A stretch of DNA of 64,000 nt from an uncultured Bacilli bacterium (lineage in GTDB: Bacteria > Bacillota_I > Bacilli_A > RF39 > UBA660), in NCBI GenBank assembly GCA_934098745.1, contig CAKOPG010000006.1, positions 1 to 64,000 of the forward strand, written 5' to 3'. This document shows positions 50,881 through 61,462 of the stretch, piece after piece. How positions within the stretch are numbered: position 1 is the stretch's first letter; each line of letters starts with the position of its first letter. The position numbers and the translations under genes were made by a program. The notes beneath the pieces were generated by a model that worked only from the letters and a program-made list of their open reading frames with translations, did no database searches and was not told the origin of the DNA.

Positions 50881-52512
50881 GAAAATAATAGTAATCTAAC
50901 AAAACTAATAAAAATGAAAGCAAGAGCACTAGAAATAAGTGATGATTCAAAAGAACAAAATCTAAGAGAATATGCTACCTTAGCAATGAAAATATCAAAA
51001 AAGGATTATGAAGCACTAATAGACAAAATAAAAAAATCATTTCAACATAATCATACTCTAGAAGAAGAATATACATACTTAGAAGAGATTGAACTAGATT
51101 ATCAACAATTACAAGAAAGATACAATGATTTTAAAGGAACATATCAAAAATACTCTATAGTACCATTAGAATTACCGGATTTTGAAAATATTGATATTTT
51201 AGCAATAAAAAAAAGAAAGAATATTATTTTGTATTATTTAATAAATCAAAGAAATATTGATAACGTAAACAAAAAAATAGAATACTACAGTAACTCATTA
51301 GCCGAAGCAGAACAATTAAAAATAAGAATAGCAGAAATAATTTCCCGCCTAGAAAAAGAGTTATTGAACCTATTTTTAACATCAGAAGGTAGAATGAATC
51401 AAGATGGCATGAGTAAACCAATAAATACCATTACAGAATATAAAAATAGCGAATTAGATCTTAATCTTTTAATAGGAAATAAAACATTCCTTGATGAAAC
51501 AATAGAAAAAGTTGAACAACAAAGAAACGAGGCTGAAGAAAACTTAAAAGCAACAGAAATATGCTACAACAATCTCCGAAACGAAGAGAGCCGAAATATT
51601 CTTCAAACAGCTACCAAAGAAACTATTAAATTAAGATATAAATTAGTACTGCTTCGTATTGCAAGTATCATTGCAAACCAAGAAACAGATTATTACAAAA
51701 GTATTACTAAAAGGCAAAATTTAATAGATTTAATAAATTATCGAAAAAACTGTTTAAAAACACTAGGAATAGAATTATTAATTGATCCAATGACTAGAAT
51801 AAAAATATCAGAACAGTTATCTAAAATTGCTTCATATGAAGAAAATTCAAAAAGAATTTCTGAATTAAGAGAAAAAATAAATAATGTAAGTTTAGAATTA
51901 GAAGAATTAACATATCAGAATAAAGCATTTAAAGCTGCCTTATCTCAAAAGGTAGAATATATAAAAAATGATTCATTCCATGTTGGACAAAGCATATCAA
52001 ATGAAAATCATTTACAAAGAGATTCAAAAAAAATTAATACTAAACATAATAATGCGACACAACCTAATAAAGTAATCTCAATCTTTAGTCCACCACCAAA
52101 CATGAATAGCGTAATAATTAATCAAAAAACAAAAAGTGTAATAAAGCGTATATATGAATTACTTTCTGCAAGAAAAAAAATAGAAACAAAGCCAATTAGT
52201 AAAAAAGAAGATATTGAATTTGGGCTAGCAAACATAAAATCAAGCATTAAACCATCCAATCAAATTATTATTCCGTCACCACCAATTATGGATGAAAAAG
52301 AAACAGAATCACTTTTTGAAGATATGACAACGGAACCATTTAAAAAAATTTCATTTTTCGATGAAAAAAGGGAAGAGGAAATACAACCACAAAACGCAAC
52401 AAATAATCAAGAAAAAATAAACTCTGTTGTTGATGAAAGTTTTTGGCCAACAATTGATTCAATTGAATTAACAGACAAAGAACAAAAAGTAAGAAGCAGA
52501 AAGGTTGCTTAA
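50878..52512 (+). CDS. Large cytoplasmic coiled-coil protein B, function unknown
   Basis: A 544-residue protein starting at GTG behind a near-perfect ribosome site. Residues 1-365 are mainly helical heptads, followed by a linker with proline-rich spots (IFSPPPNM, IIPSPPIM) and an acidic tail. Near the end is DESFWPTI, which matches DDNMFPSI at the end of protein A. Absence of signal or membrane segments places it in the cytoplasm. It is 35 bases after protein A and 14 before the DUF1292-like gene, one operon. The paralogy and shared motif suggest both dock on the same partner. Confidence 0.75.
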   Translation: MENNSNLTKLIKMKARALEISDDSKEQNLREYATLAMKISKKDYEALIDKIKKSFQHNHTLEEEYTYLEEIELDYQQLQERYNDFKGTYQKYSIVPLELPDFENIDILAIKKRKNIILYYLINQRNIDNVNKKIEYYSNSLAEAEQLKIRIAEIISRLEKELLNLFLTSEGRMNQDGMSKPINTITEYKNSELDLNLLIGNKTFLDETIEKVEQQRNEAEENLKATEICYNNLRNEESRNILQTATKETIKLRYKLVLLRIASIIANQETDYYKSITKRQNLIDLINYRKNCLKTLGIELLIDPMTRIKISEQLSKIASYEENSKRISELREKINNVSLELEELTYQNKAFKAALSQKVEYIKNDSFHVGQSISNENHLQRDSKKINTKHNNATQPNKVISIFSPPPNMNSVIINQKTKSVIKRIYELLSARKKIETKPISKKEDIEFGLANIKSSIKPSNQIIIPSPPIMDEKETESLFEDMTTEPFKKISFFDEKREEEIQPQNATNNQEKINSVVDESFWPTIDSIELTDKEQKVRSRKVA

Positions 52513-52526
52513 ATAAAGGAGAAAAT

Positions 52527-52769
52527 ATGAAATTAGAAATAAATAAAATTGTTACTTTGGGAAATAATGAGGAATACCTAATTGTTGATAAAGTGGAAAA
52601 AGATAACAAAGAATATTATTACATTGCCGAAGTAAATGAAGATGGTACTGATATCAAAGATAATTACAAAATTGTATGTGCTTCATACGAAGATGATAAC
52701 ATCTTTTTAGATGAAGTCATTGGTGAAGATAAATTGAAGTCAATTTTACCATTGTTTGTTAAAGAATAA
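52527..52769 (+). CDS. Small DUF1292-like protein
   Basis: An 80-residue acidic protein. The order of short strands (VTLGNNEEYLIVDKVEKDNKEY, then YYIAEVNEDG, then DDNIFLDEVIGEDKL) resembles DUF1292 (YrzB type). The function is unknown in that family. AAAGGAGA precedes the ATG, and a terminator follows. It is the third gene of the coiled-coil operon. Confidence 0.65.
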   Translation: MKLEINKIVTLGNNEEYLIVDKVEKDNKEYYYIAEVNEDGTDIKDNYKIVCASYEDDNIFLDEVIGEDKLKSILPLFVKE

Positions 52770-52777
52770 CTAGATTA

Positions 52778-52800
52778 ATGCCAAATTAGGCATTTTTTCT
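52778..52800 (+). terminator. Terminator of the coiled-coil operon
   Basis: The arms AATGCC and GGCATT enclose AAATTA and are followed by a T run. Confidence 0.8.
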
Positions 52801-52828
52801 TGACAAAATAATAAATATTTAATATAAT
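52800..52828 (+). promoter_or_regulatory. rplM-rpsI promoter
   Basis: TGACA (-35 core, 52801-52805), a 17-bp spacer and TATAAT (52823-52828). Confidence 0.75.
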
Positions 52829-52842
52829 CATAATCGGTACAT

Positions 52843-52893
52843 TTTATATCTTTTAAATTTACGTATTGGGAACACGGAAATGGCGAAGATAAA
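52843..52893 (+). ncRNA. Possible L13 leader structure
   Basis: The closing stem TTTATATCTT/AAGATAAA surrounds a small CGT...ACG hairpin with the loop ATTGGGAA, upstream of rplM. Firmicutes carry an L13-binding leader at this place that represses rplM-rpsI. The match is by position and shape only. Confidence 0.45.
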
Positions 52894-52931
52894 TTAAATT
52901 TTATATTTTATATAACAAAGAAGGAGAAAAA

Positions 52932-53369
52932 ATGAAAACATTCATGCAAAGTAAAGAAACTGTTACTAGAAATTGGTATGTTATAGATGCCAAAGATATT
53001 GCCTTAGGTAGAGTAGCAGCTAAAGCAGCATCAATGTTAAGAGGAAAACATAAAGTTACATACACACCTCACATTGATTGCGGAGACTATATTATAATTA
53101 TTAACGCAAAAGATGTCCTATTGACAGGAAACAAATTAGAAGGCAAAAAATACTATAATCACAGTAGATATGCCGGAGGATTAAGAACAAGAACAGCTAA
53201 GGAAATGGTTGAATCTTATCCAGTAGAAATGGTTGAAAGAGCAGTAAAAGGCATGCTTCCACACAACAGATTAGGAAGACAAATGTATAAAAAACTATTT
53301 GTGTATGATGGTCCAGAACATCCACATATGGCCCAACAACCAAAAGAAATTAAGGTAGGGAGAGAGTAA
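52932..53369 (+). CDS. rplM: 50S ribosomal protein L13
   Basis: A 145-residue protein of normal length. Typical segments are [34 protein letters not shown] and [17 protein letters not shown]13 is an early assembly protein of the large subunit. It is preceded by GAAGGAGA and followed two bases later by rpsI, the conserved pair. Confidence 0.98.
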   Translation: MKTFMQSKETVTRNWYVIDAKDIALGRVAAKAASMLRGKHKVTYTPHIDCGDYIIIINAKDVLLTGNKLEGKKYYNHSRYAGGLRTRTAKEMVESYPVEMVERAVKGMLPHNRLGRQMYKKLFVYDGPEHPHMAQQPKEIKVGRE

Positions 53370-53371
53370 AT

Positions 53372-53797
53372 ATGGCAAATAATACAAAAAATAGAACATT
53401 TTATGGAACTGGTAGAAGAAAAAGTTCAGTTGCTAGAGTTAGAATTATGCCAGGAAGTGGAAAAATAACTGTAAATGGTAGAGATGTAAATGAATACATG
53501 CCATTTGAAGTTTTAGTAATGGACTTAAAACAACCGCTAGAATTAACTAATAATACTGAAACATTTGATATTGATTGCAATGTTTCTGGTGGCGGATTTT
53601 CAGGACAAACAGGTGCTATAAGATTAGGAATAACTAGAGCACTTTTAGAGTATGATAAAGTAAATGAAGGAAAAGAAGATAGTTATAGAAGTGTTCTTAA
53701 AAAAGCTGGAATGGTAACTAGAGATCCAAGAAGTAAAGAAAGAAAGAAACCAGGTTTAAAAGCAGCAAGACGTGCACCACAATTCTCAAAGAGATAG
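53372..53797 (+). CDS. rpsI: 30S ribosomal protein S9
   Basis: A 141-residue protein. It has [37 protein letters not shown], and the basic tail ending SKR that reaches the ribosomal P-site tRNA. It is about ten residues longer than the Bacillus protein, mainly at the N-terminus. A strong terminator follows. Confidence 0.98.
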   Translation: MANNTKNRTFYGTGRRKSSVARVRIMPGSGKITVNGRDVNEYMPFEVLVMDLKQPLELTNNTETFDIDCNVSGGGFSGQTGAIRLGITRALLEYDKVNEGKEDSYRSVLKKAGMVTRDPRSKERKKPGLKAARRAPQFSKR

Positions 53798-53814
53798 TTT
53801 TGCATTACAAAAGC

Positions 53815-53843
53815 AAAAGCTCCAAATATTTGGGGCTTTTTTT
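53815..53843 (+). terminator. rpsI terminator
   Basis: AAAAGCTCCAAAT and ATTTGGGGCTTTT form a stem with one G-U pair, followed by T residues. Confidence 0.9.
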
Positions 53844-54000
53844 GTATTTTAACAATTATTCCAACTATTAAAAAATATTTTTAATAATAATATAAGTGAT
53901 AACATGTATATACTTTTTATTTAATAAAAAAACATAAAAGTGAAAGTAAAAATGTGACGTTTTATTAAAATATATTTTTTTATAAAAATAATGATAAATA

Positions 54001-54029
54001 TTGCTAAAAAAAAAGATATATGTTAAAAT
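54001..54029 (+). promoter_or_regulatory. Promoter of tRNA-Glu
   Basis: TTGCTA (54001-54006), a 17-bp spacer, TAAAAT (54024-54029) with TGT before it, 24 bases before the tRNA. Confidence 0.6.
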
Positions 54030-54052
54030 AACTTATATCTCAAAAAAATTAT

Positions 54053-54128
54053 GGCCTGTTGGTGAAATGGTTAACACATTACCCTCTCAAGGTAACATTC
54101 ATGGGTTCAAATCCCATACAGGTCACCA
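54053..54128 (+). tRNA. tRNA-Glu (CTC)
   Basis: A 76-nt cloverleaf. The acceptor is GGCCTGT/ACAGGTC, the anticodon stem TTACC/GGTAA holds the loop CTCTCAA, giving anticodon CTC, and CCA is encoded. The body matches bacterial tRNA-Glu (GTTGGTGAAATGGTTAACAC). A CTC anticodon reads GAG only and is uncommon in AT-rich genomes. Confidence 0.93.
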
Positions 54129-54163
54129 TTTAGTATATAACAGTCTTTATTTAAGACTATTTG

Positions 54164-54200
54164 AACTATTAACAACACATTGTTAGTAGTTTTATTTTAT
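54164..54200 (+). terminator. Terminator after tRNA-Glu
   Basis: The 12-base arms AACTATTAACAA and TTGTTAGTAGTT (one G-U) are followed by TTATTTTAT. Confidence 0.7.
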
Positions 54201-54205
54201 CCAAA

Positions 54206-54709
54206 TCAATTACTAAAAAAGAACAATAACATCACTACAAATAGATAATTAAATCGATATTTAAGTTTGTATTTTAGTGAAATTAACATTTCACCTCCAC
54301 CGATAACTTTATCTACCATATTAACAACAACACTTTCGGGATATTTCGGTAATTTATAATATATTGGAAACATATGGCTAACTATAATATTTTTTTCCAT
54401 CTCAGTTATATCAAAAAATTCGGAAGAAGTGTCGAGAGCCTTTTTTGGATGCCTAAAAGTATCTAAGAAACGATTAATTTTACTTCTTTCATCTCCCTCT
54501 AAATAGAAATCATGTAATAAACCACCACGTGCAACAGCTACATAATTTAAATGAAGTTTTTTAGCAATCTTATAAGCGTAATATGAAACTTTCAAAGAAT
54601 GTTCCAATCTACTTATTCCATGGTGTTCTATATTATAAGTTTTTTTAAAATTATTATCCCTAAGTATAGATTTAACTATACTTTTATATTTTTTATCAAC
54701 AATAACCAA
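54206..54709 (-). CDS. HD-domain phosphohydrolase-like protein
   Basis: A 167-residue protein with an HD signature: HHGISRLEHSLKVSYYAYKIAKKL, then GGLLHDFYLEG (the HD pair), then a later His in VSHMFP and Asp in MVDKVIGG. It may act on nucleotides or phosphoesters. The C-terminus is hydrophobic (LFVVMLLFFFSN), possibly a membrane anchor. The only plausible starts are TTG 54709 or CTG 54712; a promoter ends about 30 bases upstream, so the TTG start is real in position but weak. Confidence 0.75.
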   Translation of the reverse strand: MVIVDKKYKSIVKSILRDNNFKKTYNIEHHGISRLEHSLKVSYYAYKIAKKLHLNYVAVARGGLLHDFYLEGDERSKINRFLDTFRHPKKALDTSSEFFDITEMEKNIIVSHMFPIYYKLPKYPESVVVNMVDKVIGGGEMLISLKYKLKYRFNYLFVVMLLFFFSN

Positions 54710-54742
54710 CAGATATCAAGCTTCCCTTCAAACTACTATAAA

Positions 54743-54771
54743 ATTTTACTACAAATAAATTTGATTGTCAA
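54743..54771 (-). promoter_or_regulatory. Promoter of the HD-domain gene
   Basis: On the minus strand: TTGACA, a 17-bp spacer, TAAAAT. Confidence 0.8.
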
Positions 54772-54805
54772 ATTTGTCAAGTACGGGTATTCAAATTATA
54801 AATAA

Positions 54806-56476
<1,671 letters not shown>

Positions 56477-56502
56477 AAAAATATAATAAAAATGAAACAA
56501 TG

Positions 56503-56511
56503 TGTTATAAT
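56503..56511 (+). promoter_or_regulatory. Extended -10 of the glycosyltransferase-glyA pair
   Basis: TGTTATAAT (56503-56511) without a recognisable -35. Confidence 0.5.
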
Positions 56512-56579
56512 TAATGAAAGAAGTGTTTAATTAAACATAAATTATAACTAAAACACTTATAATTTATTGGGGAGGCTGC

Positions 56580-57719
56580 ATGGAAAAAAAACGTATTTTA
56601 ATAACATATGCTACTTATGGCTCTGGTCATAAAACAGTTGCCAATTATCTTTATGATTATTTAATAAAATACAGCAATTATGAAATTAAAATAATTGACT
56701 TAATGGATTATGAAAATATTGTAGGACTTATCAGCAAAAAAATGTTTGAACAAAATTTCAAACACCGAACAAGCAGTGCTATTTTTAGTATAATTTATGA
56801 ATTATTTGATTTTAAAACAACAACATTACCCTATAAATCAGTTACTAAATCAATATTTAAAAATAAAAAACTAAAGGAAGACATCGTTTCATTCAACCCA
56901 GATCTTTTAATATCAACTCATTTTTTTGGAAACATAATTCTTGGTATGTTAAATAGGAAAGGTCTTACTAATACTAAAATCATTAGTATAATTACTGATT
57001 ATAAATCTCACGAAATGTGGATTAAAGATGAAAAATCAATTGATGCTTTAATAGTTACTAATGATATTGTAAAAAATGATTTAATTAGCAAGGGTATTGA
57101 TAGTAATAAGATATATTCATATGGAATTCCAATATCTGAATCATTCAACAATACTGATACAAACATTGCAATAAAAGAAAGATATCATGTTAAAAATGGT
57201 AAAAAAATATTTCTTTTCTTTGCTGGCGGAAGTTTAGGATCATCATTTTCGTACAAATATTTAAAAAGATTATTAGAAGAAGAATATGATATAAATATTA
57301 TATACGTTTGTGGTAAAAATGAAAAGTTAAAGAAGAAAACTGAAAAATTGATAGAAAAAAATCATTATCAAAATGTAATTGTTTTAGGTTTTTCAAAAGA
57401 AGTAAATAATCTTTTAAATATATGTGATGTCGTCATTACTAAACCAGGAGGTCTAAGTATAACAGAGAGTTTAGAAATGAAAAAACCTATGCTTTTAATA
57501 CCAGGAAATGGTGGAAATGAAATATATAATGCCAAATTTGTTTGTAAAAATGGTTATGGAATAAATTGCCAAACACCAAGAAAATTAGCTAAAACAGTAG
57601 GAAAAGTATTAAAAAGAAAGCATGTAATTTTAAATATGAAAAGAAAATTAAATAACTATAATGATAATAAATCGATTGAAAAAATATATAAGCTATCAAA
57701 GAAAATGTTAAAACATTAA
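56580..57719 (+). CDS. MGDG synthase/UgtP-type glycolipid glycosyltransferase
   Basis: A 379-residue GT-B glycosyltransferase. The N-terminal MGDG_synth region shows TYATYGSGHKTVANYLYDYL; the sugar-nucleotide half has FFAGGSLGSSF, VVITKPGGLSITESL and PGNGGNEIYNAKF. UgtP-like enzymes add glucose to diacylglycerol, giving membrane glycolipids and the lipoteichoic-acid anchor. MurG is related but has a different N-terminus. GGGGAGG precedes the ATG. glyA follows 17 bases later. Confidence 0.88.
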   Translation: MEKKRILITYATYGSGHKTVANYLYDYLIKYSNYEIKIIDLMDYENIVGLISKKMFEQNFKHRTSSAIFSIIYELFDFKTTTLPYKSVTKSIFKNKKLKEDIVSFNPDLLISTHFFGNIILGMLNRKGLTNTKIISIITDYKSHEMWIKDEKSIDALIVTNDIVKNDLISKGIDSNKIYSYGIPISESFNNTDTNIAIKERYHVKNGKKIFLFFAGGSLGSSFSYKYLKRLLEEEYDINIIYVCGKNEKLKKKTEKLIEKNHYQNVIVLGFSKEVNNLLNICDVVITKPGGLSITESLEMKKPMLLIPGNGGNEIYNAKFVCKNGYGINCQTPRKLAKTVGKVLKRKHVILNMKRKLNNYNDNKSIEKIYKLSKKMLKH

Positions 57720-57736
57720 AAGGAAGTGTAAAATAG

Positions 57737-58948
57737 ATGGATAAAAAAATAATAAAAATATTAAATAAAGAAAAAAGAAGACAAAAAGAAAACATTGAGT
57801 TAATTGCCAGTGAAAACTATACATCAAAAGATGTTATGAAATTACAGGGGAGCATTTTTACAAACAAATATGCCGAGGGATATCCCGATAAACGTTACTA
57901 TGGTGGTTGTCAATATATAGATATGATTGAAAATCTTGCCATAGAATATTTACAACAATTATTCGGATGTACTTATGCAAACGTTCAACCACATTCTGGT
58001 TCAAGTGCCAACATGGCAGTATACCGTGCACTATTAAATCCTCATGATAAGGTCTTAGGAATGGATCTTTCTAATGGTGGTCACTTAACTCATGGTCACG
58101 GTATGAACTTTAGCGGTCAAGATTATGAAATAGTTTCATATAGTGTTAACTCACAAACCGAAATGCTCGATTATGAAGAAATTCTTGAAATAGCAAAAAA
58201 AGAAAAACCAAAAATGATTATTGCTGGAGCAAGTGCCTATTCCAGAACAATCGATTTTGCAAAATTTAGGGAGATAGCTGATTCAGTCGGTGCATACTTA
58301 ATGGTTGATATGGCACATATAGCCGGACTTGTAGCGGCCGGATTGCACCCAAATCCAGTTCCATATGCCGACGTGGTTACATCAACAACTCATAAAACAC
58401 TAAGAGGACCACGAGGTGGAATAATTCTAACTAATAATGAAGATATTATAAAAAAAATCAATAAAACCATTTTTCCAGGAATTCAAGGTGGTCCATTGAT
58501 GCATATAATTGCTGCCAAAGCTGAATGCTTTTATGAAGCTCTAGAACCGGAGTTTAAAGAATATCAAAATCAAGTATTGAAAAACGCCAAAGCATTATGT
58601 AATACATTAAAAGAAGAAGGGTTTCACATTATATCAGGTACCACTGATAATCACTTATTATTAGTAGATGTTAAAACAAAATTAGGAATTACTGGTAAGG
58701 AGGCCGAAAAAGCCTTAGATAGAATAAATATTACCGTTAATAAAAATACTATTCCTAATGAAACTGAAAGTCCAATGAAAACTTCAGGAATACGTCTAGG
58801 TTCACCAGCGATGACTACCAGAGGTTTTAAAGAACCAGAATTTATCAAAGTAGGGCAAATCATTTCAAAATGTCTAAATAATATTGATAATGACAAAATT
58901 CAAAAAGAATTAAAGAAAGAAGTTTTAGAATTAACAAAAAAATATTAA
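57737..58948 (+). CDS. glyA: Serine hydroxymethyltransferase
   Basis: A 403-residue PLP enzyme that interconverts serine and glycine and charges tetrahydrofolate with one carbon. The PLP lysine is Lys220 in [15 protein letters not shown]-terminal [14 protein letters not shown] and [10 protein letters not shown] are typical. The ATG has AGGAAGTG upstream. The gene is complete and conserved in length. Confidence 0.98.
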   Translation: MDKKIIKILNKEKRRQKENIELIASENYTSKDVMKLQGSIFTNKYAEGYPDKRYYGGCQYIDMIENLAIEYLQQLFGCTYANVQPHSGSSANMAVYRALLNPHDKVLGMDLSNGGHLTHGHGMNFSGQDYEIVSYSVNSQTEMLDYEEILEIAKKEKPKMIIAGASAYSRTIDFAKFREIADSVGAYLMVDMAHIAGLVAAGLHPNPVPYADVVTSTTHKTLRGPRGGIILTNNEDIIKKINKTIFPGIQGGPLMHIIAAKAECFYEALEPEFKEYQNQVLKNAKALCNTLKEEGFHIISGTTDNHLLLVDVKTKLGITGKEAEKALDRINITVNKNTIPNETESPMKTSGIRLGSPAMTTRGFKEPEFIKVGQIISKCLNNIDNDKIQKELKKEVLELTKKY

Positions 58949-59013
58949 TTCTTTTTCTTTACTAAAAAAATTTTTTATATTATAATCTTATTAGAATAAG
59001 AAAGGTGATTAAT

Positions 59014-60669
59014 ATGAAAAAAGTAACTTCGTTTATAGTAATTATAATGATATTTTTCAGCATAAATAGTAATAAAGTATATGCGGATAATCAAACAATA
59101 ACTTTAAATAGAAATAATATTTCGATAGGAATAAATTATAATGTGAAACTAACCGTAAATAGTAATTATTCTTTCAATCCAAGTGATGTAAGTTGGTTTA
59201 GTAATAATGAATCGGTTGCTACCGTTGATAATGGCACAGTAACCGGACATAATGCAGGTGTAGCAATTATAACTGCAATACTAAATGATTATCGAGCAAC
59301 CTGTGTTGTCACTGTTAGTGCAAATTACGTAAAAATAACCAGAATAAGTTTAAATAATTCTTCTGATGAAATCACCTTAAATCAAACAAAAAAAATTACT
59401 GCTAATGTAGAACCATCCAATGCTACAGATAAGAGGTTGACATATACAAGTAGTAATTCTAGTATTGTCAGTGTTGATGGTTCTGGAAACATAACTGGTA
59501 TTAGTTTAGGAACAGCAATAATTACAATAGCCTCTTCTACCAACGATGTTAAAGCAAGTCTTTTAGTAAAAGTCATAGATAGAATAGCCTTAAAAGGAAT
59601 AAAAATTAATGAATCTATTACTATAAATGAAAAGACAAGTTCTAAACTATCAATTAATTTTACTCCAAATAATGCAACTAACCAAAAAGTAACATGGAAA
59701 AGTAGCAATCCAAACGTAGTAACGGTAGATCAAACGGGAGCCATTTATGGAGTTTCACCAGGAAATGCTACAATTCAAGCAATATCAAATGAAAATGGCT
59801 ACGTATCGAGTTGTCGAGTAACAGTAAATGCTCTATCTAAAGATTTAACAAAAATTACTTTAAATAAACATGAAGTAACTTTAAATGTTGATGATGAAGA
59901 AATTTTAAGTGTAAGTTATGAACCATCATATGCTGAAGACCAAAATGTAAAATGGGAAAGTAGCGATAAAAAAATAGCTACTATTGAAAACGGTAAAATA
60001 AAAGCCTTAAAAGCAGGTACTACCACAATTAAAGCTATTAATGAGAAAACAAAATTGGAAGATACATGTACGGTAACAGTACTATCAAGACCAATAAAAA
60101 GTATTTCTTTTGAAAAAGAAAATCAAACTATATATTTAGGTAATCAACTTAGTTTAAAAACCATTTCTAATCCCGTTGATAGTTCAATCAATAATCCAAT
60201 TTGGTCATCGAGTGATGAAAGTATCGTGACGGTTGAAAATGGCGTAATAACAGCAAAAAAAATTGGAACAGCAATAATTACCATTTCTAATGAAGATGGC
60301 ACAATTAGTGCAACAACAAATATCCAAGTAGTTGAAAAACCAGCTGATACTACAACTTTAATGATAAAAGTAAAAGGTTATGAATTAAATTTTGATCCAA
60401 AAGTAAAAAATTATACATTGAAAATAGGGGATGAAAGTAGTTTAACATTTGACCTAAATATCAATAAAAAGAAATACACAATAAATGGCAATAAAGATCT
60501 TAAAAATGGAAGTATAATAACTATTACTATAAATGATCAAGAACAAACCCAATATGTCATCTACATAAAGAAAAAAGAAAGTAATACCATTTTATTTATA
60601 GGCATAATATCAGTTTTATTACTATTGAATATTATTCGTATGTTGATAAAAAATAAAAAGAAAAATTAA
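59014..60669 (+). CDS. Surface protein with tandem Big_2 domains and C-terminal anchor
   Basis: A 551-residue exported protein. The signal peptide ends about residue 25 (KVYA-D). Five Big_2 (BID_2) immunoglobulin-like domains of about 85 residues follow, each ending in patterns like WSSSDESIVTVENGVITA...GTAIIT. A cadherin-like module (TLMIKVKGYELNFDPKVKNYTL) precedes a transmembrane helix (about 523-545) and a basic tail. There is no sortase motif, so it is membrane-anchored. Likely roles are adhesion or wall organisation. ATG 59014 has AAAGGTGA upstream; GTG 59005 lies in that site. Confidence 0.85.
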   Translation: MKKVTSFIVIIMIFFSINSNKVYADNQTITLNRNNISIGINYNVKLTVNSNYSFNPSDVSWFSNNESVATVDNGTVTGHNAGVAIITAILNDYRATCVVTVSANYVKITRISLNNSSDEITLNQTKKITANVEPSNATDKRLTYTSSNSSIVSVDGSGNITGISLGTAIITIASSTNDVKASLLVKVIDRIALKGIKINESITINEKTSSKLSINFTPNNATNQKVTWKSSNPNVVTVDQTGAIYGVSPGNATIQAISNENGYVSSCRVTVNALSKDLTKITLNKHEVTLNVDDEEILSVSYEPSYAEDQNVKWESSDKKIATIENGKIKALKAGTTTIKAINEKTKLEDTCTVTVLSRPIKSISFEKENQTIYLGNQLSLKTISNPVDSSINNPIWSSSDESIVTVENGVITAKKIGTAIITISNEDGTISATTNIQVVEKPADTTTLMIKVKGYELNFDPKVKNYTLKIGDESSLTFDLNINKKKYTINGNKDLKNGSIITITINDQEQTQYVIYIKKKESNTILFIGIISVLLLLNIIRMLIKNKKKN

Positions 60670-60682
60670 TTTAAAAGTAATG

Positions 60683-60724
60683 ATTTTAATAAAGTTTTAA
60701 GTAATTTTATTAAAATTTTTTTTA
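60683..60724 (+). terminator. Terminator after the Big_2 protein gene
   Basis: The perfect 11-bp arms ATTTTAATAAA and TTTATTAAAAT are followed by eight T residues. Confidence 0.85.
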
Positions 60725-60799
60725 ATTAGTATTAAAAATAAAAGTAAAATGGCAATACTTATACGAATAATATTTATGAAGGATCAATAGGAGGAAAAA

Positions 60800-61462
60800 A
60801 TGAGAATAATTAAAAAATTCAAATATCATCTAACTTTTTTAATTATTATTATAATTGTTATAAATTGTATATTAATCAAAAGAAATTTACAAAAACAAAA
60901 GTATAGGATAACTCAAAATGAAGAAGAATTAACCCTCAAAAAAGAAGAGAATACAAATAATATTGCTATTAATAATGAGCTATGCAACATTGATATCAAA
61001 GGAGCTGTAAAAAATCCTGGTGTTTATAAGATAGATTGCAATAAAAATGTTAATGATGTCATCATGGCAGCCGGAGATGTTACTGATAATGCCGATACAT
61101 CTTTAATTAATCTAGCAAAAAAAATAACTGATGAAATGGTAATTATAGTATACACAAAAGATGAAGTTCAAAATTATAATAATAATTCAAATTCTACAAT
61201 AATAACTGATAAAGAATGTCAATGTCCTAGTATTAAAAATGATAGTTGTATTAATAATCAAGAAAATAATGACTTAATAAACATTAACACAGCTTCACTA
61301 GAAGAAATAAAAGAAATACCCAAAATAGGTGAAGCCAAAGCCAAAGCTATTATTGAATATCGGGAAACTATTGGTAAATTTGAAAGTATTGAAGATTTGT
61401 TAAATGTTAAAGGTATTGGAGAAAAATTATACGAAGAAATTAAAATATATATTACAACATAG
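60800..61462 (+). CDS. comEA: ComEA competence DNA receptor
   Basis: A 220-residue membrane-anchored DNA-binding protein. One helix (about 8-27) is followed by an SLBB domain (IDIKGAVKNPGVYKI) and, after an Asn-rich linker, tandem helix-hairpin-helix motifs (INTASLEEIKEIPKIGEAKA and FESIEDLLNVKGIGEKL). It binds incoming double-stranded DNA at the cell surface during transformation. AGGAGG precedes the ATG. It overlaps comEC by 59 bases. Confidence 0.93.
   Translation: MRIIKKFKYHLTFLIIIIIVINCILIKRNLQKQKYRITQNEEELTLKKEENTNNIAINNELCNIDIKGAVKNPGVYKIDCNKNVNDVIMAAGDVTDNADTSLINLAKKITDEMVIIVYTKDEVQNYNNNSNSTIITDKECQCPSIKNDSCINNQENNDLININTASLEEIKEIPKIGEAKAKAIIEYRETIGKFESIEDLLNVKGIGEKLYEEIKIYITT

Noticed and set aside
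54001..54186. A 61-codon open frame over the tRNA-Glu region
   Set aside because: It lies across a perfect tRNA cloverleaf and its promoter, begins at a non-ATG codon without a ribosome site, and has no coding character.
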